A DNA stretch of 64,000 bases from Ascarosepion bandense (lineage: Eukaryota > Mollusca > Cephalopoda > Sepiida > Sepiidae): the NCBI GenBank assembly GCA_037127315.1, contig JBBBDQ010000750.1:4065501-4129500 (forward strand), in the 5' to 3' direction. The position numbers and the translations under genes are program-made. The notes below the pieces were generated by a model that was not told where the DNA came from, did no database searches, and saw only the letters and a program-made list of their open reading frames with translations. This document shows positions 1 to 10,440 of this stretch, one piece after another (position 1 is the first letter of the stretch; each line of letters starts with the position of its first letter).

Positions 1-639
1 AAAATATTAAATATAAATTTTTATTCGAAATATTTTACATGCAGGCACTTCAAAATTTGTACTTTGAGTTAACATTAATAGGAACTGAAAAACATTATTT
101 AGGTAAGAAAATCAGGTACTGAAAATTTAATTAAATTGTAAATAAAATGCCGTCATTTCTGCTGGGTACTATATAACCATGGTTAGTGTTTTTGGGTTAA
201 ATAGATTTTTAAAATATAATTTTTTTAGATATACCTTGACTTTAATTAATTTGAAAACTTAATTCTTAAAATTTTTTAATCACAACATTTTCAGGCACTG
301 TATCCTTATGCCTTTTTCTCACACATCATTTCTATTAATGTTTAGGGCTACAAGTTTGAAAGAATCATAATGGAAAATGATATCTAAATTTTTATATATC
401 TGAACAATTTTAGGAAACTATAGGACAAAGTGGAAAACATTTTTTGTGTGATACATTTTATCCTCTAGGACTACAAAGAATATTTTTTGAAATTTAAAAT
501 TTCAGTATCACTTCTTTATTTGCATGTGTAATCACATCAACATGAATATCACTTTAGCTTGATGAATTCCTAAAGGACAAAATGTGTTACATAAAAAACT
601 TTTTTCCAGCTTGTCACAGATTATTATTATTATTTATAT
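1..639. other. AT-rich sequence, nothing recognised
   Basis: I see no ORF, repeat family or splice-supported exon here. It is AT-rich non-coding DNA, probably intron or 5' flank of TECPR2. Confidence 0.4.
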
Positions 640-945
640 TATATGCACCCAAACTATTGTCTTCATCTTTGTTGTTATTATCACAATGATTCAGCCATTG
701 TGTTCTTCAGCTTTCATCAGAAGCTCATCCATTTAGGTAACCTTTAGGGAAATTCAAACTGAGCCCTTTATTTAATATACATGTGTAGATTGTTCTCATC
801 CAACTGTCCACATCTAAGGATATTTTGTCTAATTCTTATTTAGTACTTCTCAGTTATTGTCTGCATTAATTAGTCCATGAATTGAACTCACAAGTTCATG
901 AACCAGTGCTTTAACCCACTAGGCTATTCTCTTATGGGACAATCA
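640..945 (-). mobile_element. SINE S1, near full length
   Basis: Read on the minus strand from about 945, the element begins with a tRNA-like head. It has an A box (TAGCCTAGTGG at about 915-925) and a B box (GAGTTCAATTC at about 878-888). The body matches copies at 35785-36085, 52195-52440 and 57415-57670. The tail carries the motif in which CATCAG-like and AACAGCC-like strings precede a bidirectional AATAGTC end. It is a Pol III-type tRNA-derived SINE, not a functional tRNA gene, because the head lacks a closed cloverleaf. Confidence 0.65.
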
Positions 946-1024
946 TGAGTCAAGAACTCAGAGCCTTCAATATGCTCTGCCTGCTACATTCACTATGGCT
1001 TCTGTTTTATTACTGCTGCTACTT

Positions 1025-1310
1025 TTTTTTAATCATTTCACCATAAGCAAGGCAATAAAGCCTCTAAGATGCAAGGGGTTACTGAGTGTTAGAGAATATG
1101 AGGAAAAAAATACTACTAAGGAGAGAACAATAAAAAAGCAGGGATAGGCAGAAGATAGTAACTGACATTGGATTTAAATTTTTGAAGATCAAAGTTGACT
1201 GTAAAGTATGAAATCAGAGTAGAGTTCCACAAGATAGAGGTGCTATAAAAGAATCTTTTAGCATAGAGCTTATGATTAAATCTATTTCAACTGTAAAATG
1301 ATGATACTTT
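1025..1310 (-). mobile_element. LINE B 3' end fragment
   Basis: The plus-strand string AATCATTTCACC at 1031 is the reverse complement of the conserved LINE B 3' terminus (GGTGAAATGATT plus poly-A). The following 250 bases match the 3' UTR and ORF end of the family seen at 3880, 14020 and 56617. It is heavily 5'-truncated and has no open frame. Confidence 0.7.
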
Positions 1311-1339
1311 ATACTGCCAATCTAGTTTTCTTTTTCTTT

Positions 1340-1618
1340 ATATGTTGTGTCCTTTCAGGAGGTAGGTGATCATGGCTCTCCTTAATTTCCAGTCTCTCTT
1401 AATAAATTTTATCTTTTTATTATCTCTTATAAATTTAATTCTGCCATCTATTTACTCAAGCTTGCTTGGTAGGTTATGTTTTTCTTTGTCCTTCTTGCCT
1501 TCAACATGTCCTGTGAGTATCAAATTTTCCAAGTTCTGTTTCCTTATGTGCCCTAGAGATTTCAATTAACTGTTTCTGATGTTAAGTATAAGTGTTTTCT
1601 TTTGTTTCCATTTTTTCT
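1340..1618 (-). mobile_element. LINE A 3' part, left half of an interrupted copy
   Basis: This matches the minus-strand LINE A end at 63575-63850, from the shared string TGTCCTTTCAGGA onward. The frame is broken. The copy is split by the LINE B insertion at 1625-2253 and resumes at about 2258, so the two halves together make one older element. Confidence 0.65.
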
Positions 1619-1624
1619 TTTTAG

Positions 1625-2253
1625 TACTGCTGCCATTTATGGTCAGGTGCCCCTGCCGTTCTCCTCAGTGTTCTTGACAAGCTCCAAAGGAGAGTCTGTA
1701 ATGTGATAGGTACTGATCTGGCGACTCGTCTGCAGCCACTTTCTCATCGTTGAAATGTGGCCTCCCTCTGTCTCTTCTATAAATACTTTCATGGCTTCTG
1801 CTCGGATGAGCTTAAGTCACTGATGCCTCCTCAACAGGTGTTTACCCGTTCAACCAGACTGGCAACTGGGTCCCACCCATTCACAGTCAGGTTAGCCAAA
1901 CGCAGACGACAATTCTACTCCTGCAGCTTCCTCTCTCGCACTTCCCGCCTGTGGAACTCACGCCCGTATTCTTGCTTTCCTGACGGCTACGACCTCCAGA
2001 AATTTAAAAGCAAAGTTAATACTCACCTACTAACCACTGGCCTCTAGCTCTCTTCCCTCCCCTGTATAACCTTCCCTTTCTCTCCGCCCATGTATCTGTC
2101 ATTGCACCTGCTTTCTCAGCTTTCTATTGTTCCTTTCTAACTAGCTTGTACTCCTCACTCTTTTCTAATTAATCTTTTTACATTTATGTAACCCCCTGCA
2201 CATCAGTGGCGTTTCTGCCTTGCTCGGGGTGAAATGATTAAAAAAAAAAAAAA
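1625..2253 (+). mobile_element. LINE B 3' fragment nested in LINE A
   Basis: The fragment encodes the end of the LINE B reverse transcriptase ORF. At 1757-2047 the residues include SLCLFYKYFHGFCSDELKSL and FLSRTSRLWNS, matching 24470-24742. One in-frame stop lies just upstream (at 1752). It continues through the family 3' UTR to GGGGTGAAATGATT and a 13-base A run at about 2241-2253. It is a typical 5'-truncated target-primed insertion in the same orientation as TECPR2. Confidence 0.85.
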
Positions 2254-2257
2254 TGTT

Positions 2258-2480
2258 CACATTTTTAGTCCTTGGTACTCTCAGCATTTCTGTTGCTTCA
2301 GATATTTTCTTCATTTAGGAAGAGATTGTCTAGCATTCACTGTTATATAAGAGAACTGATATGTAACAATTCAGTACTTTCTTCTCTGTTTCAAATGAAA
2401 TTTTAGTCCTGCACATATTTATAAAGCTTAAGTATCATACCATAGGCTACTGTTGAAGCCTTGCTGTCATTTATTTCTTG
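2258..2480 (-). mobile_element. LINE A, right half of the interrupted copy
   Basis: The sequence resumes the LINE A homology left off at 1618. Plus-strand CTCAGCATTTCTGTTGCTTC corresponds to the CGCAGCATTCTTCTGCAG region at 63908 and to 19677. No frame is open. Its upstream (higher-coordinate) limit is uncertain. Confidence 0.55.
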
Positions 2481-2689
2481 CTCCTATTTATTTCTATGCT
2501 AGGCCTACTAAGGGGGTTGACCTAACCTAGCATCTGTGCTGGTACTTTCAGATGTCTGACTCTCCTGTGTTCTTTGCTGTCTAGTCTAGTCTTTTTACTT
2601 CCATAGGGGCTGCTGGCTACCCTTTTCCCTATAAATAACTGATTACATTATCTCACTCCTAATCATGTCTTTTCAGTATTCCTTTAGCC

Positions 2690-2770
2690 TTACTTTTAGG
2701 AGGCGGCTGGTTCCACACTTATATTTTTTGCCACAACTGCATGGGATGGAATTCACGCAGTTCTTGATCA
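2690..2770. repeat. Short segment shared with 35690-35770
   Basis: Both sites read TTAGGAGG or TTAAGAGG, then a TTATATTT block and CACAACTGCATGGG or CACAGCTGCATGGG. It is an unclassified interspersed repeat fragment, possibly longer but too diverged to bound by eye. Confidence 0.35.
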
Positions 2771-3494
2771 TGTTCTCTATGTTTGGTTTTGCTTGGCAGA
2801 GATTTCTATTTCAAGTCAAGCTGCTTCTGAGTAAGTCCTGATATAAGGGCTGCTGATCAGAATCCTTTTTGATAACTAATTCTCTTTCTTCCTTTTTTTT
2901 TCATTTGTTTTGTTTTTCATTTTAGCAAACAGAACATGATTTTCTGTTTGAATATCTGAGCTAAAGAGTTACGATTGTTATCATGTACAGATTCATTTGA
3001 ATAGGTATCTTTATCTTGGTTGTTATCATCATCACATTTTCACTGTTGTACTACTGATCTTTTCACCAGTCTTTCACACTTGATAACATTCGGGGTATTT
3101 TGAATCAGACACATGATTTAATCTACCAGGGTAGATTTTTCTTAATCTAAAATCCATGTTAAAAGATTTTCTTTTATTAATTAACTGACTAAGAAAAATT
3201 AGCTATGATCCAGCACATTTTGAATTTGCCACTGGAGGTCTTTGTTTTGGTTTTAAACTGTGGTAAACAAACTCATTAAAATTAATGTAAAAAACCCTAC
3301 TTTGAATCCAAATCAAAGACCGATAAATTTCATAGTTTTCAATGTTTATATTAGGAAAAAATTAGGCATTGGCACTCCTTAAATTGATTAGTTTGCTCCT
3401 AAGAAACAGGAAAGAATTGTTTTTAACCATTTTTGTAGATTAGCATTTATTAGGTTTTCCTCAAGGTGTGCCATTTACAGAATTGAAGAATATT
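2771..3494. other. Unassigned AT-rich sequence
   Basis: There is no recognisable gene or repeat in this stretch. Confidence 0.4.
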
Positions 3495-3822
3495 GTCATC
3501 TTTATCATTTTAGAAGTGAGGAAGGTCCTATTCATAATATAAATACAATGTAAAATTGATCCCTGACTTCTTAAGAGTTGTCTGAACTTTGTTTTAATTT
3601 ACAGATGTCAAGTTTGAAGTTATACTCACATCTTTGATGCCTGCATTCTATCATGAATTGGTTAAAAATGGCAGCATCAGTTGTACATGGTCCTTTATAA
3701 CATAAGCACAGTTTCAAACTTGACATTTGTAAATAAAAACAAAGTACAAATAACTCTTTAAAATACCAGAAGTCGATTTGACACTGTATTTATATTTTGA
3801 ATAGAATCCTTCTAAAATGTAA
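3495..3822. mobile_element. Foldback (MITE-like) element with ~110-120 base arms
   Basis: The left arm (about 3500-3621) and right arm (about 3711-3822) are imperfect inverted repeats. For example ACAGATGTCAAGTTTGAA at 3602 pairs with TTCAAACTTGACATTTGT at 3714. GAACTTTGTTTTAATT pairs with ATAAAAACAAAGTAC, and CCTATTCATAATATAAAT pairs with ATTTATATTTTGAATAG. The unpaired centre is about 90 bases. No coding capacity is present. Family and target duplication are unknown. Confidence 0.7.
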
Positions 3823-3879
3823 ATCAAAAACCAATACTTTTGATTCATGGTGTGAAGACAGTATAATTTTTTTTTCTCT

Positions 3880-4420
3880 TTAGTTCACCCCAAGCAAGAC
3901 AGTAAACCCATTAAGACACAAGGGGTTACTGGGTGTGAAAAAAATAGAAAACAGAAACATTTCAAAGGAGCAAGAACAAAAGAAAAGAGTAATCAGGACA
4001 GTAGTGATAGAGATTGCATTTAAATATTTGGAGATTAAAGTTGGCTGGAAAGCATGGAGCCAGAAGGGAGTTCCACAGGTGAGAAGTGCAAGAACTCTTA
4101 GCATAGAACTTATGTTTACATCTAGTCAACTGAACTGTAAATCAACAGAACATCATAGTCAGTTGAGTACTGCACTTAAATTCATAGTCTAGGTACCATA
4201 GTGAAAAGTTCATTTGAACAATTACCATGAAAGTATTTATAGAAAAACACAGTGAGACAACCTTATGGTGGTAGGAAAGTGACTGAAACTAAGGTGCCAG
4301 ATCAGGACCAATAATATTGCAGATTCTTCTTTAGATTTTATCAAGGATCTCTAGATGTATAGCAGGAGCACTGAATTATATTTGGCATCATTATTCTAAT
4401 AATGGATGAATGGTAGATAT
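3880..4420 (-). mobile_element. LINE B 3' fragment
   Basis: Starting at plus-strand TTCACCCCAAGCAAG (the reversed LINE B terminus), the sequence follows the family 3' UTR and the last ORF codons. It aligns along its length with 42335-43250 and 56617-57380. The frame is destroyed by indels. Confidence 0.75.
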
Positions 4421-4436
4421 GGAAGATAGACTCTTA

Positions 4437-4815
4437 TTTTATTATTTTATTTAGAAAAATTGAAAATGTCTTCTAGTTTTATATTAAAAAATGTTTTGCT
4501 GAGAATAGTTTTTTCTTCAAAAATGTACTGTTAGTAATATTTTTCCTTCAGAAATGTATGTTTTCCAATAAAAGTCTACATATATTTCTATAAAAGTATA
4601 TTTTTATACTTTTATAGTGTTTTGACCCCAGTTTGGGGGCTAACTATTTGCCCATAGCTGGGACCTCTAAAAGGTGCTACCACTTGGAGTCAGGGTGGAC
4701 CTGGGAATAACAGTAATTAAGAGGTGGTTCCATGCTCCTCACAATCTCCGAATCAGAGGTCTTGTTGCTGGATGCAGTTTACCGTCATGCCCAGGACGAA
4801 GATAGACTCTGGAGG
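4437..4815 (+). repeat. Interspersed repeat R4, copy 1
   Basis: About 380 bases match the inverted copy at 48985-49400. Shared features are AAAATGTCTTCTAGTTTT, the paired ATGTACTG and AATATTTTT blocks, AAGTCTACATATATTTC, and a GC-richer body with TAAGAGGTGGTTCCATG and CAGAGGTCTTGTTGCTGG. A perfect 13-bp hairpin with a TTTT loop lies at 4588-4617. I do not recognise the family and see no Pol III boxes. Confidence 0.65.
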
Positions 4816-5057
4816 GAAAAATTGTCTAGTACGACACTTTCTCAGCAGCTCACCTTGCAATAGATTCAATTATGAATGCTAATCTACAAAAAAATATTCC
4901 CCCACCAAAATTTTTCCTATTTTTACAAGCAAACTAGTCAGTTTATATAGGGTTCAGCTATTAATTTTTTTCTGATATTTTCTAAATTATTTTTACTACA
5001 ACCAATAATTACAATTTATATAGATGTATAAAATGCAGTGTTCTGTTTGTTACATTG

Positions 5058-5509
5058 TGTAATATAACAATCTGGCCCCACCCGAGGAAGGCTGATGCAA
5101 GCGAGGGTGTTTCCGGTCGTTGAAAGGAACGGATGTCGTTTGACCTTATTTCCGGCAGCAGCGGAAATAACTACAGAGGCAAACAGAACAGGTGTCTCTG
5201 AGAATTACGTGGGCGTGCGTGGGCGAGGCAAAACCGGAAGAAAAAGTCCCGGTTCTGGAAGATTATAAAAAGACCTCGTCACACGGATTCGCCAGTAGTA
5301 GTAGTAGAGGAGCAACAGAGATCGGCCGGTGAAGAGAGAGACACAACAGATAAGACTAAACTCCCGTCAACCCATTAGAAGCGCGCTCTCTCAATTCTCT
5401 GTTCCCTATGCTACACGGTTCATCGTCATTAATAAAAATATAACTTTATATTTTTTATATATATGCGTGTTTGTTGTTTGTCGATATATATATGCTGTTT
5501 TGAGACACA
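5058..5509 (+). repeat. 5' LTR
   Basis: It starts TGTAATATAACA and ends near GAGACACA, just before the TGGTGCC site. It carries a TATA-like ATTATAAAAAGACC at about 5263 and a polyadenylation-like AATAAAA at about 5430. The body is GC-richer than the flanks. Compared with LTR 2 it has one extra AGT unit in its AGTAGT run. Confidence 0.85.
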
Positions 5510-5512
5510 TAA

Positions 5513-5527
5513 TTGGTGCCTAGTGAC
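5513..5527 (+). promoter_or_regulatory. Primer-binding-site candidate
   Basis: TTGGTGCCTAGTGAC lies four bases after the LTR end. TGGTGCC is complementary to a tRNA ending GGCACCA, the usual arrangement for minus-strand priming. The primer tRNA was not identified. Confidence 0.55.
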
Positions 5528-5669
5528 TTGCTGTTTTGAGACAACAAACAGTTAGATGCGAGCTGGTTGCCACGGCGACGATTGAAATTCAACGGACTTA
5601 AAACTACCAGATAGAAAGAAAAAAGAAGACGAAAATATATAGCAGCCGCACAACTATAGACATCAGCCA

Positions 5670-5881
5670 AGGTAGGTGACTCTTTGATTTGATAGTGTGT
5701 GTATTTTCTGCTCGTGTTTATAAGTTTAGTTAGAAAAAAAAAAAATGGAACAGCATACTTTTGCCGATCTGACCCTAGTATTGAGAAATGTGGATTGTTC
5801 GGTGTCGAACACATTAAGGGTAGAACGGAGGGGGTGCAGGACTACATGCAGAGAGTAGTATGCCTAGTGGAGAGCGCATAG
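5670..5881 (+). other. Leader with splice-donor-like site and a short broken ORF
   Basis: AAGGTAGGTGAC at about 5669 resembles a splice donor, which would suit a spliced env message. A 37-codon frame starts at 5744 (after an A run) and an overlapping frame ends at 5881. Either could be a remnant of a gag start, but I recognise no domain. This is inference from position only. Confidence 0.3.
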
Positions 5882-7013
5882 GTTGGGGGTTGACGGGAGG
5901 AATAAAGTTGAGATATTTACCTATCTGTAAGTATAAAACATCTGAGTTAATGATTTATTTTTTTTGTTAATATTTTACCATATATGTGAAGTGAGTTTAC
6001 TGGTATGTTGCTTAATTAATCTTACTTTTATTGAGTAAGTGAAATGTAAAATCATGTAAAGGAAGTTTCTTCTACTCTTTAAAGTGGATAATTGGATTAA
6101 CTTGTTGATAACAATGTTTTCTTTGGTTTGTGCAAGAAAATAGTTAATATTTCGTAGAATAAATATTTAATGAAATAATTTTGTTTTGTGTCTTAATTTT
6201 ACTTAAAAAGCGGCATGAACTTTCCAGACAACCCAATAGAAATATTGACGAACAACTATTCTCAATGTGATTATGAAGGTCAGTTGTATGGTTGAAATAG
6301 TTGAGTTTTTCTGACCAGTACTCGAGCCGAATTAAAAAAAAAAACAATCGATGTTCTACGTACACAAACTTTCCCCAATTGGAGTATTAGCGTAAAATGA
6401 CCCTCTCCATTTTCTCCATTTGGCCTTGTATTGCATGAACTAAATCAAATTTGGTAAACATTAACAAATTATAAATATAGCTGAATGCTACCACAATAGG
6501 AAAATCAGAGAAACGAAAGGGTTCTTTAATTTTGATCTCGTCAACAGAATTTGTTCGTAAACGTCAATTTGTAATCTTTACACAGATATTGTCAAAATTT
6601 AAAAATGTTTGTGTTTTGCGTGACATTTCTACAGCATAGAAATGACTTAAATGTTATCGAGAGTTTTAAAGTGTATTTTAATTATGCAGTTAACAACAGC
6701 CAACAAAATCGCCAATTATAAATATATCTCAACATCGTTGCTTGAAAACAACTGCATTGTTTGGTTATTTCTTTGCCAATACACCGATTATATATATTCT
6801 TAAAACACTCACCCGCGTCTCAGTGTTTCGCGATGTAAGTCAGATATTGAAAAGATATTTTGTTATCAATATGGTGGAATCGGATTATTTGGGGAGATTT
6901 GGGAAAATTAAATTAAAATCTAAAACTTATTTTTATTTACGTGAAAGTACTTCACTTTTTTGCTTGTAACTTTACGCTATTTTCTAGCAGTTATAACCAA
7001 GATTTGAACATAA

Positions 7014-7400
7014 AACGGTGACTCAAGATTTAGAAACGTAGGGAAGCTACAGCTCACACCCATAAACGTCTCTGGTTCAGTGGTTTGGTCCCCAATTACG
7101 CAGAAATTTCCCAATTTTTCAGTGGACACCATGCCGGTAGAATTGCGCGATATGGAGGAGATTCCTATCCGCAAACTAGTAAATACCTTGGAACAGATAG
7201 ATATGGAAAGATTTAGTGAAGGATATGAAGAACTCCCGAAGAAGTTGACGATAGGAGTCATTGCTGGTATAGTCGGCGTTATGATAATCCTTGGAATAAT
7301 AGCTAGGAAGCGGATTTTTAAGTGTGAAAGAAGCAACAGTGCTTCGGGAAAGGAAAGGGAGTTATCCGTTGTGAATAGTACTCAAATGTCTCTGCGTTAA
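7014..7400 (+). pseudogene. Env-like C-terminal remnant with a transmembrane segment
   Basis: An open frame of about 129 codons, without an upstream ATG, contains one strong hydrophobic segment. That segment is about 20 residues of Ile, Val, Gly and Leu around 7250-7310, followed by the basic stop-transfer motif ARKR. Upstream of it is a Pro- and acid-rich ectodomain-like stretch. A single-pass membrane anchor near the end of the internal region, just before the 3' LTR, is the expected place for an env gene in an LTR element. I recognise no fusion peptide or cleavage site, so the remainder of env is missing. The ORF could instead be a host-derived or novel membrane protein. Confidence 0.45.
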
Positions 7401-7915
7401 ACAGAGAGATGTCAACAAATCAGATATGCTTGGATTCGAATCCAGAGGAAGTAGTTCAAGGAATAGAAGACATTGTACAAACTAAGGAACTACGAGTCAC
7501 GGGTCCATTTTTTTTAGACTAAATTAATATAGATGAAACCTCTAATCCTCCACAAGTAAATTGCATGCGGATTAACATTGGAATCAGGGTAATTTTCTTC
7601 ATTTTCTATTGAACATTTCTCGGTCAGACTATGAATGATATGTACTGCAGATAATGGCCATTTTTCTGTGTTCAAACATAGTATGTTTGAAATTAAATTA
7701 AATTAAATGAAGTTACATGTGTAACAATAAACTCGAGCAGAAGCACGCATGGTGTTGGTCAAAGGTCATTTACTCGATGTCAGTTTAGAAACTGGGGCGC
7801 GGTTACCGCCTATAATCATGTGGTTATGCATCGAGGCGTCTACGCTTATGGACAGAGTCGAGAAAGAAAATGAACATTTTTAAGAACTTTGCCCAATTCT
7901 GTGAAAATGGATATT

Positions 7916-7938
7916 AAAAAAAAAAAAAAAAAAAAAAA
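7916..7938 (+). repeat. A homopolymer run
   Basis: There is an uninterrupted run of about 22 A residues inside the LTR element internal region. Confidence 0.9.
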
Positions 7939-8171
7939 GGGAACAATGAAACATCGAGCTGGTAGAACAATTTTCACGATGGACACGAACATTGTTGGGT
8001 TGCCGATGTAGGCTCCCCTATATATTTTTTTGTTGTTTTTTTTGTTTCGGCATGCACATGTTTTGTTGTTTTGGCGTGCACATGTTTTATACAATTGTCG
8101 GGCTTGTGTGGCATGGGGAGGAGTGTGGGGGTGTTGCGCTTAAAATGTTCTTAGGTGAACATTTTGGAAAA

Positions 8172-8186
8172 TGGGAGGGCGAGGAA
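8172..8186 (+). promoter_or_regulatory. Polypurine tract
   Basis: TGGGAGGGCGAGGAA abuts the TGTAATATAACA start of LTR 2. This is the canonical position and composition for plus-strand priming. Confidence 0.65.
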
Positions 8187-8618
8187 TGTAATATAACAAT
8201 CTGGCCCCACCCGAGGAAGGCTGATGCAAGCGAGGGTGTTTCCGGTCGTTGAAAGGAACGGATGTCGTTTAACCTTATTTCCGGCAGCAGCGGAAATAAC
8301 TACAGAGGCAAACAGAACAGGTGTCTCTGAGAATTACGTGGGCGTGCGTGGGCGAGGCAAAACCAGAAGAAAAAGTCCCGGTTCTGGAAGATTATAAAAA
8401 GACCTCGGCACACGGATTCGCCAGTAGTAGTAGAGGAGCAACAGAGATCGGCCGGTGAAGAGAGAGACACAACAGATAAGACTACACTCCCGTCAACCCA
8501 TTAGAAGCGCTCTCTCTCAATTCTCTGTTCCCTATGCTACACGGTTCATCGTCATTAATAAAAATATCACCTTATATTTTTATATATACATGTGTTTGCT
8601 GTTTTGAGACAAATAATT
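8187..8618 (+). repeat. 3' LTR
   Basis: This is a direct copy of LTR 1 with few substitutions, including the TATA-like ATTATAAAAAGACC and the AATAAAA signal. Similarity to the LTR 1 junction continues a few bases past GAGACA into ATAATTGG before the inverted copy begins. Confidence 0.85.
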
Positions 8619-8620
8619 GG

Positions 8621-8995
8621 AATTATTTGTCTTCTCAAAACAGCAAATATGCATATATATAAATACAAGGTGATATTTTTATTAATGACGATGAACCGTG
8701 TAGCATAGGGAACAGAGAATTGAGAGAGCGTGCTTCTAATGGGTTGACGGGAGTGTAGTCTTATCTGTTGTGTCTCTCTTCACCGGCCGATCTCTGTTGC
8801 TCCTCTACTGGCGAATCCGTTTTGCCTCGCCCACGCACGCCCACGTAATTCTCAGAGACACCTGTTCTGTTTGCCTCTGTAGTTATTTCCGCTGCTGCCG
8901 GAAATAAGGTCAAACGACATCCGTTCCTTTCAACGACCGGAAACACCCTCGCTTGCATCAGCCTTCCTCGGGTGGGGCCAGATTGTTATATTACA
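8621..8995 (-). repeat. Third, inverted LTR with a promoter deletion
   Basis: This is the reverse complement of LTR 2, joined head to head through the palindrome AATAATT-GG-AATTATT at 8612-8627. On its own sense strand GGCAAAAC is followed directly by GGATTCGCC, so about 50 bases including the TATA-like element are missing. The minus-strand reading frame at 8761-8958 is simply an LTR translation and is not a gene. Confidence 0.85.
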
Positions 8996-9110
8996 ATTGT
9001 TAGAAAAATTAGTGCCAACTGATAAACTGCTGAAATGAGTTATTTAAGAACATGAAAAATAATTTACTTTATATTGTTCATTAATTTGTTGAGGCTACTC
9101 AGAAATATTA

Positions 9111-9829
9111 GGTTGTCCCAAAAGTTCGTAAACACTTATAAAAAATTGAAATTTTACTCGCCAAGTAATCTAAGGCTACCAGAAAACACTTGCAAAAAAT
9201 TGAAATTTTACTCGCAAAAACAACAAAAATTATTGCTCAAAATAAAGACCATCATTTTTTAAGATTTTCTACCATCGATCTGCAAGCTTTCGGATCTGGT
9301 CATAGTACCATTTAGCCGGCTTCGAATCAACAAATTCTTGACACGCTTTTTCGACTTCATCAAACGAGTCAAATCGGCGGCCCTTCAGAAAGTGTTGCAT
9401 TGAGCAGAGAAGGCCGTAATCTGATGGAACACAGTCAGGACTGTAGGCTGGATGTGGCAGAGCCTCAACTCCATCCAGCTCTTCAAACTTGTCTTTGGTC
9501 TTCCTGGCGGTGTGCAGCTTGGCATTGTCCCTCTGCATCAATGCGCGCTTTCGGTTGATCAGAGCCGGGTACTTTTGCTTCAACTTTTCATAGCTCTGCT
9601 CAAGTTGCTGACAGTAAAGTTCGGCACTGATGGCACGACCCTTCGGAACCAACTCAAAATGCATGATTCCTTCAAAGTTCCACCAAATGCACAACATGAC
9701 TTTCTTGCCGAATCGATCTTGTTTTGGAACCGATGGTGTCTCTTGCCCTTTCTGAACCCATCGTTTGTCTCAATTGTGCTGGACCAGATAGACCCATTTT
9801 GCAAGTGTTTACGAACTTTTGGGACAACC
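9111..9829 (-). mobile_element. Internally deleted mariner element, copy 1
   Basis: Terminal inverted repeats GGTTGTCCCAAAAGTTCGTA (9111) and its complement (ending 9829) are flanked by the TA target duplication (9109-9110, 9830-9831). At about 720 bases it is far shorter than a full mariner of 1.3 kb. The left end has an extra repeated subterminal block containing AAATTGAAATTTTACTCGC twice. Confidence 0.9.
9269..9697 (-). pseudogene. Mariner transposase, C-terminal half
   Basis: The 142-residue frame starts at MLCIWWNFEGI and keeps two of the three DD34D residues: QRDNAKLH and YSPDCVPSDYGLL. It ends with the FDSFDEVEKACQEFVDS motif typical of mariner. The DNA-binding domain and the first catalytic Asp (the DEKWI region) are absent because of the internal deletion, so the product cannot be an active transposase. 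The same deletion is seen in the copy at 44604-45326. Confidence 0.9.
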
Positions 9830-9832
9830 TAA

Positions 9833-10440
9833 TAACATCACCTGAGGACTACCAACAGCAGAAACAAGTAAAATGTATACCACATGTATCTCAACGAAAA
9901 AATAATCACTATCAAAATGTTGAAATTTTACATTACTTTAAACAAAAGGTTAGGAAGGAAGTCTCCATCAAGACTGTAAAATGTGTTAACAGCTACTGGA
10001 CTTAAAAAAACAATTTTGCTGAAAAATTGTTTTAAGAGAAAGACTTTATGAATTTCATCTGAAAACAGTACTGGCTGCTTTGACAATAAATGCTGAATAG
10101 TTCCTTGTAAGGAAATGGCCATGATACCATTACCATTAATAATTTGTTTTTATAAAGCAGCAATGTGTATGTTTAATGGATGAGAAAGATTGGAGGTTAG
10201 GTATGTTATTTTAGGGGTTTAATTTCTGTTTTCCAGTATTTATATGGTTTGGCAATAGCTAGGCCAAATGTTACTAAATTAAGAGGTACAACCTTTAAAT
10301 CCGAGATGTTTTTCCAACCATTTCATGATCTTCCTTGATTTATAACAATGTTGAAACACTGGTTCTCATACAATCACCAAAGTTAAGCAATCTCAGGACT
10401 AGTCAATATCTAAATTGCTTGAGAATACCAGGTGATGTAA
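9833..10440. other. Unassigned sequence
   Basis: There are only short non-coding frames here, and no repeat or gene recognised. Confidence 0.4.

Larger units (their letters stand above)
5058..8995 (+). mobile_element. LTR retroelement with two direct LTRs plus a third inverted LTR
   Basis: The unit begins TGTAATATAACA at 5058 and ends with its reverse complement at 8995. It is flanked on both sides by ATTG (5054-5057 and 8996-8999), a 4-base target duplication that fits one integration event. The order is LTR 1 (5058-5509), primer-binding-like site, leader and internal region, env-like ORF, polypurine tract, LTR 2 (8187-8618) and inverted LTR 3 (8621-8995). The internal region of about 2.7 kb has no gag, protease, reverse transcriptase or integrase. 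Mobilisation would have needed a partner element. The LTR bodies are very similar to each other by eye, implying a relatively recent insertion compared with the surrounding debris. Confidence 0.8.

Noticed and set aside
8761..8958. 65-codon minus-strand frame
   Set aside because: It lies wholly in the inverted LTR and is a by-product of LTR sequence.
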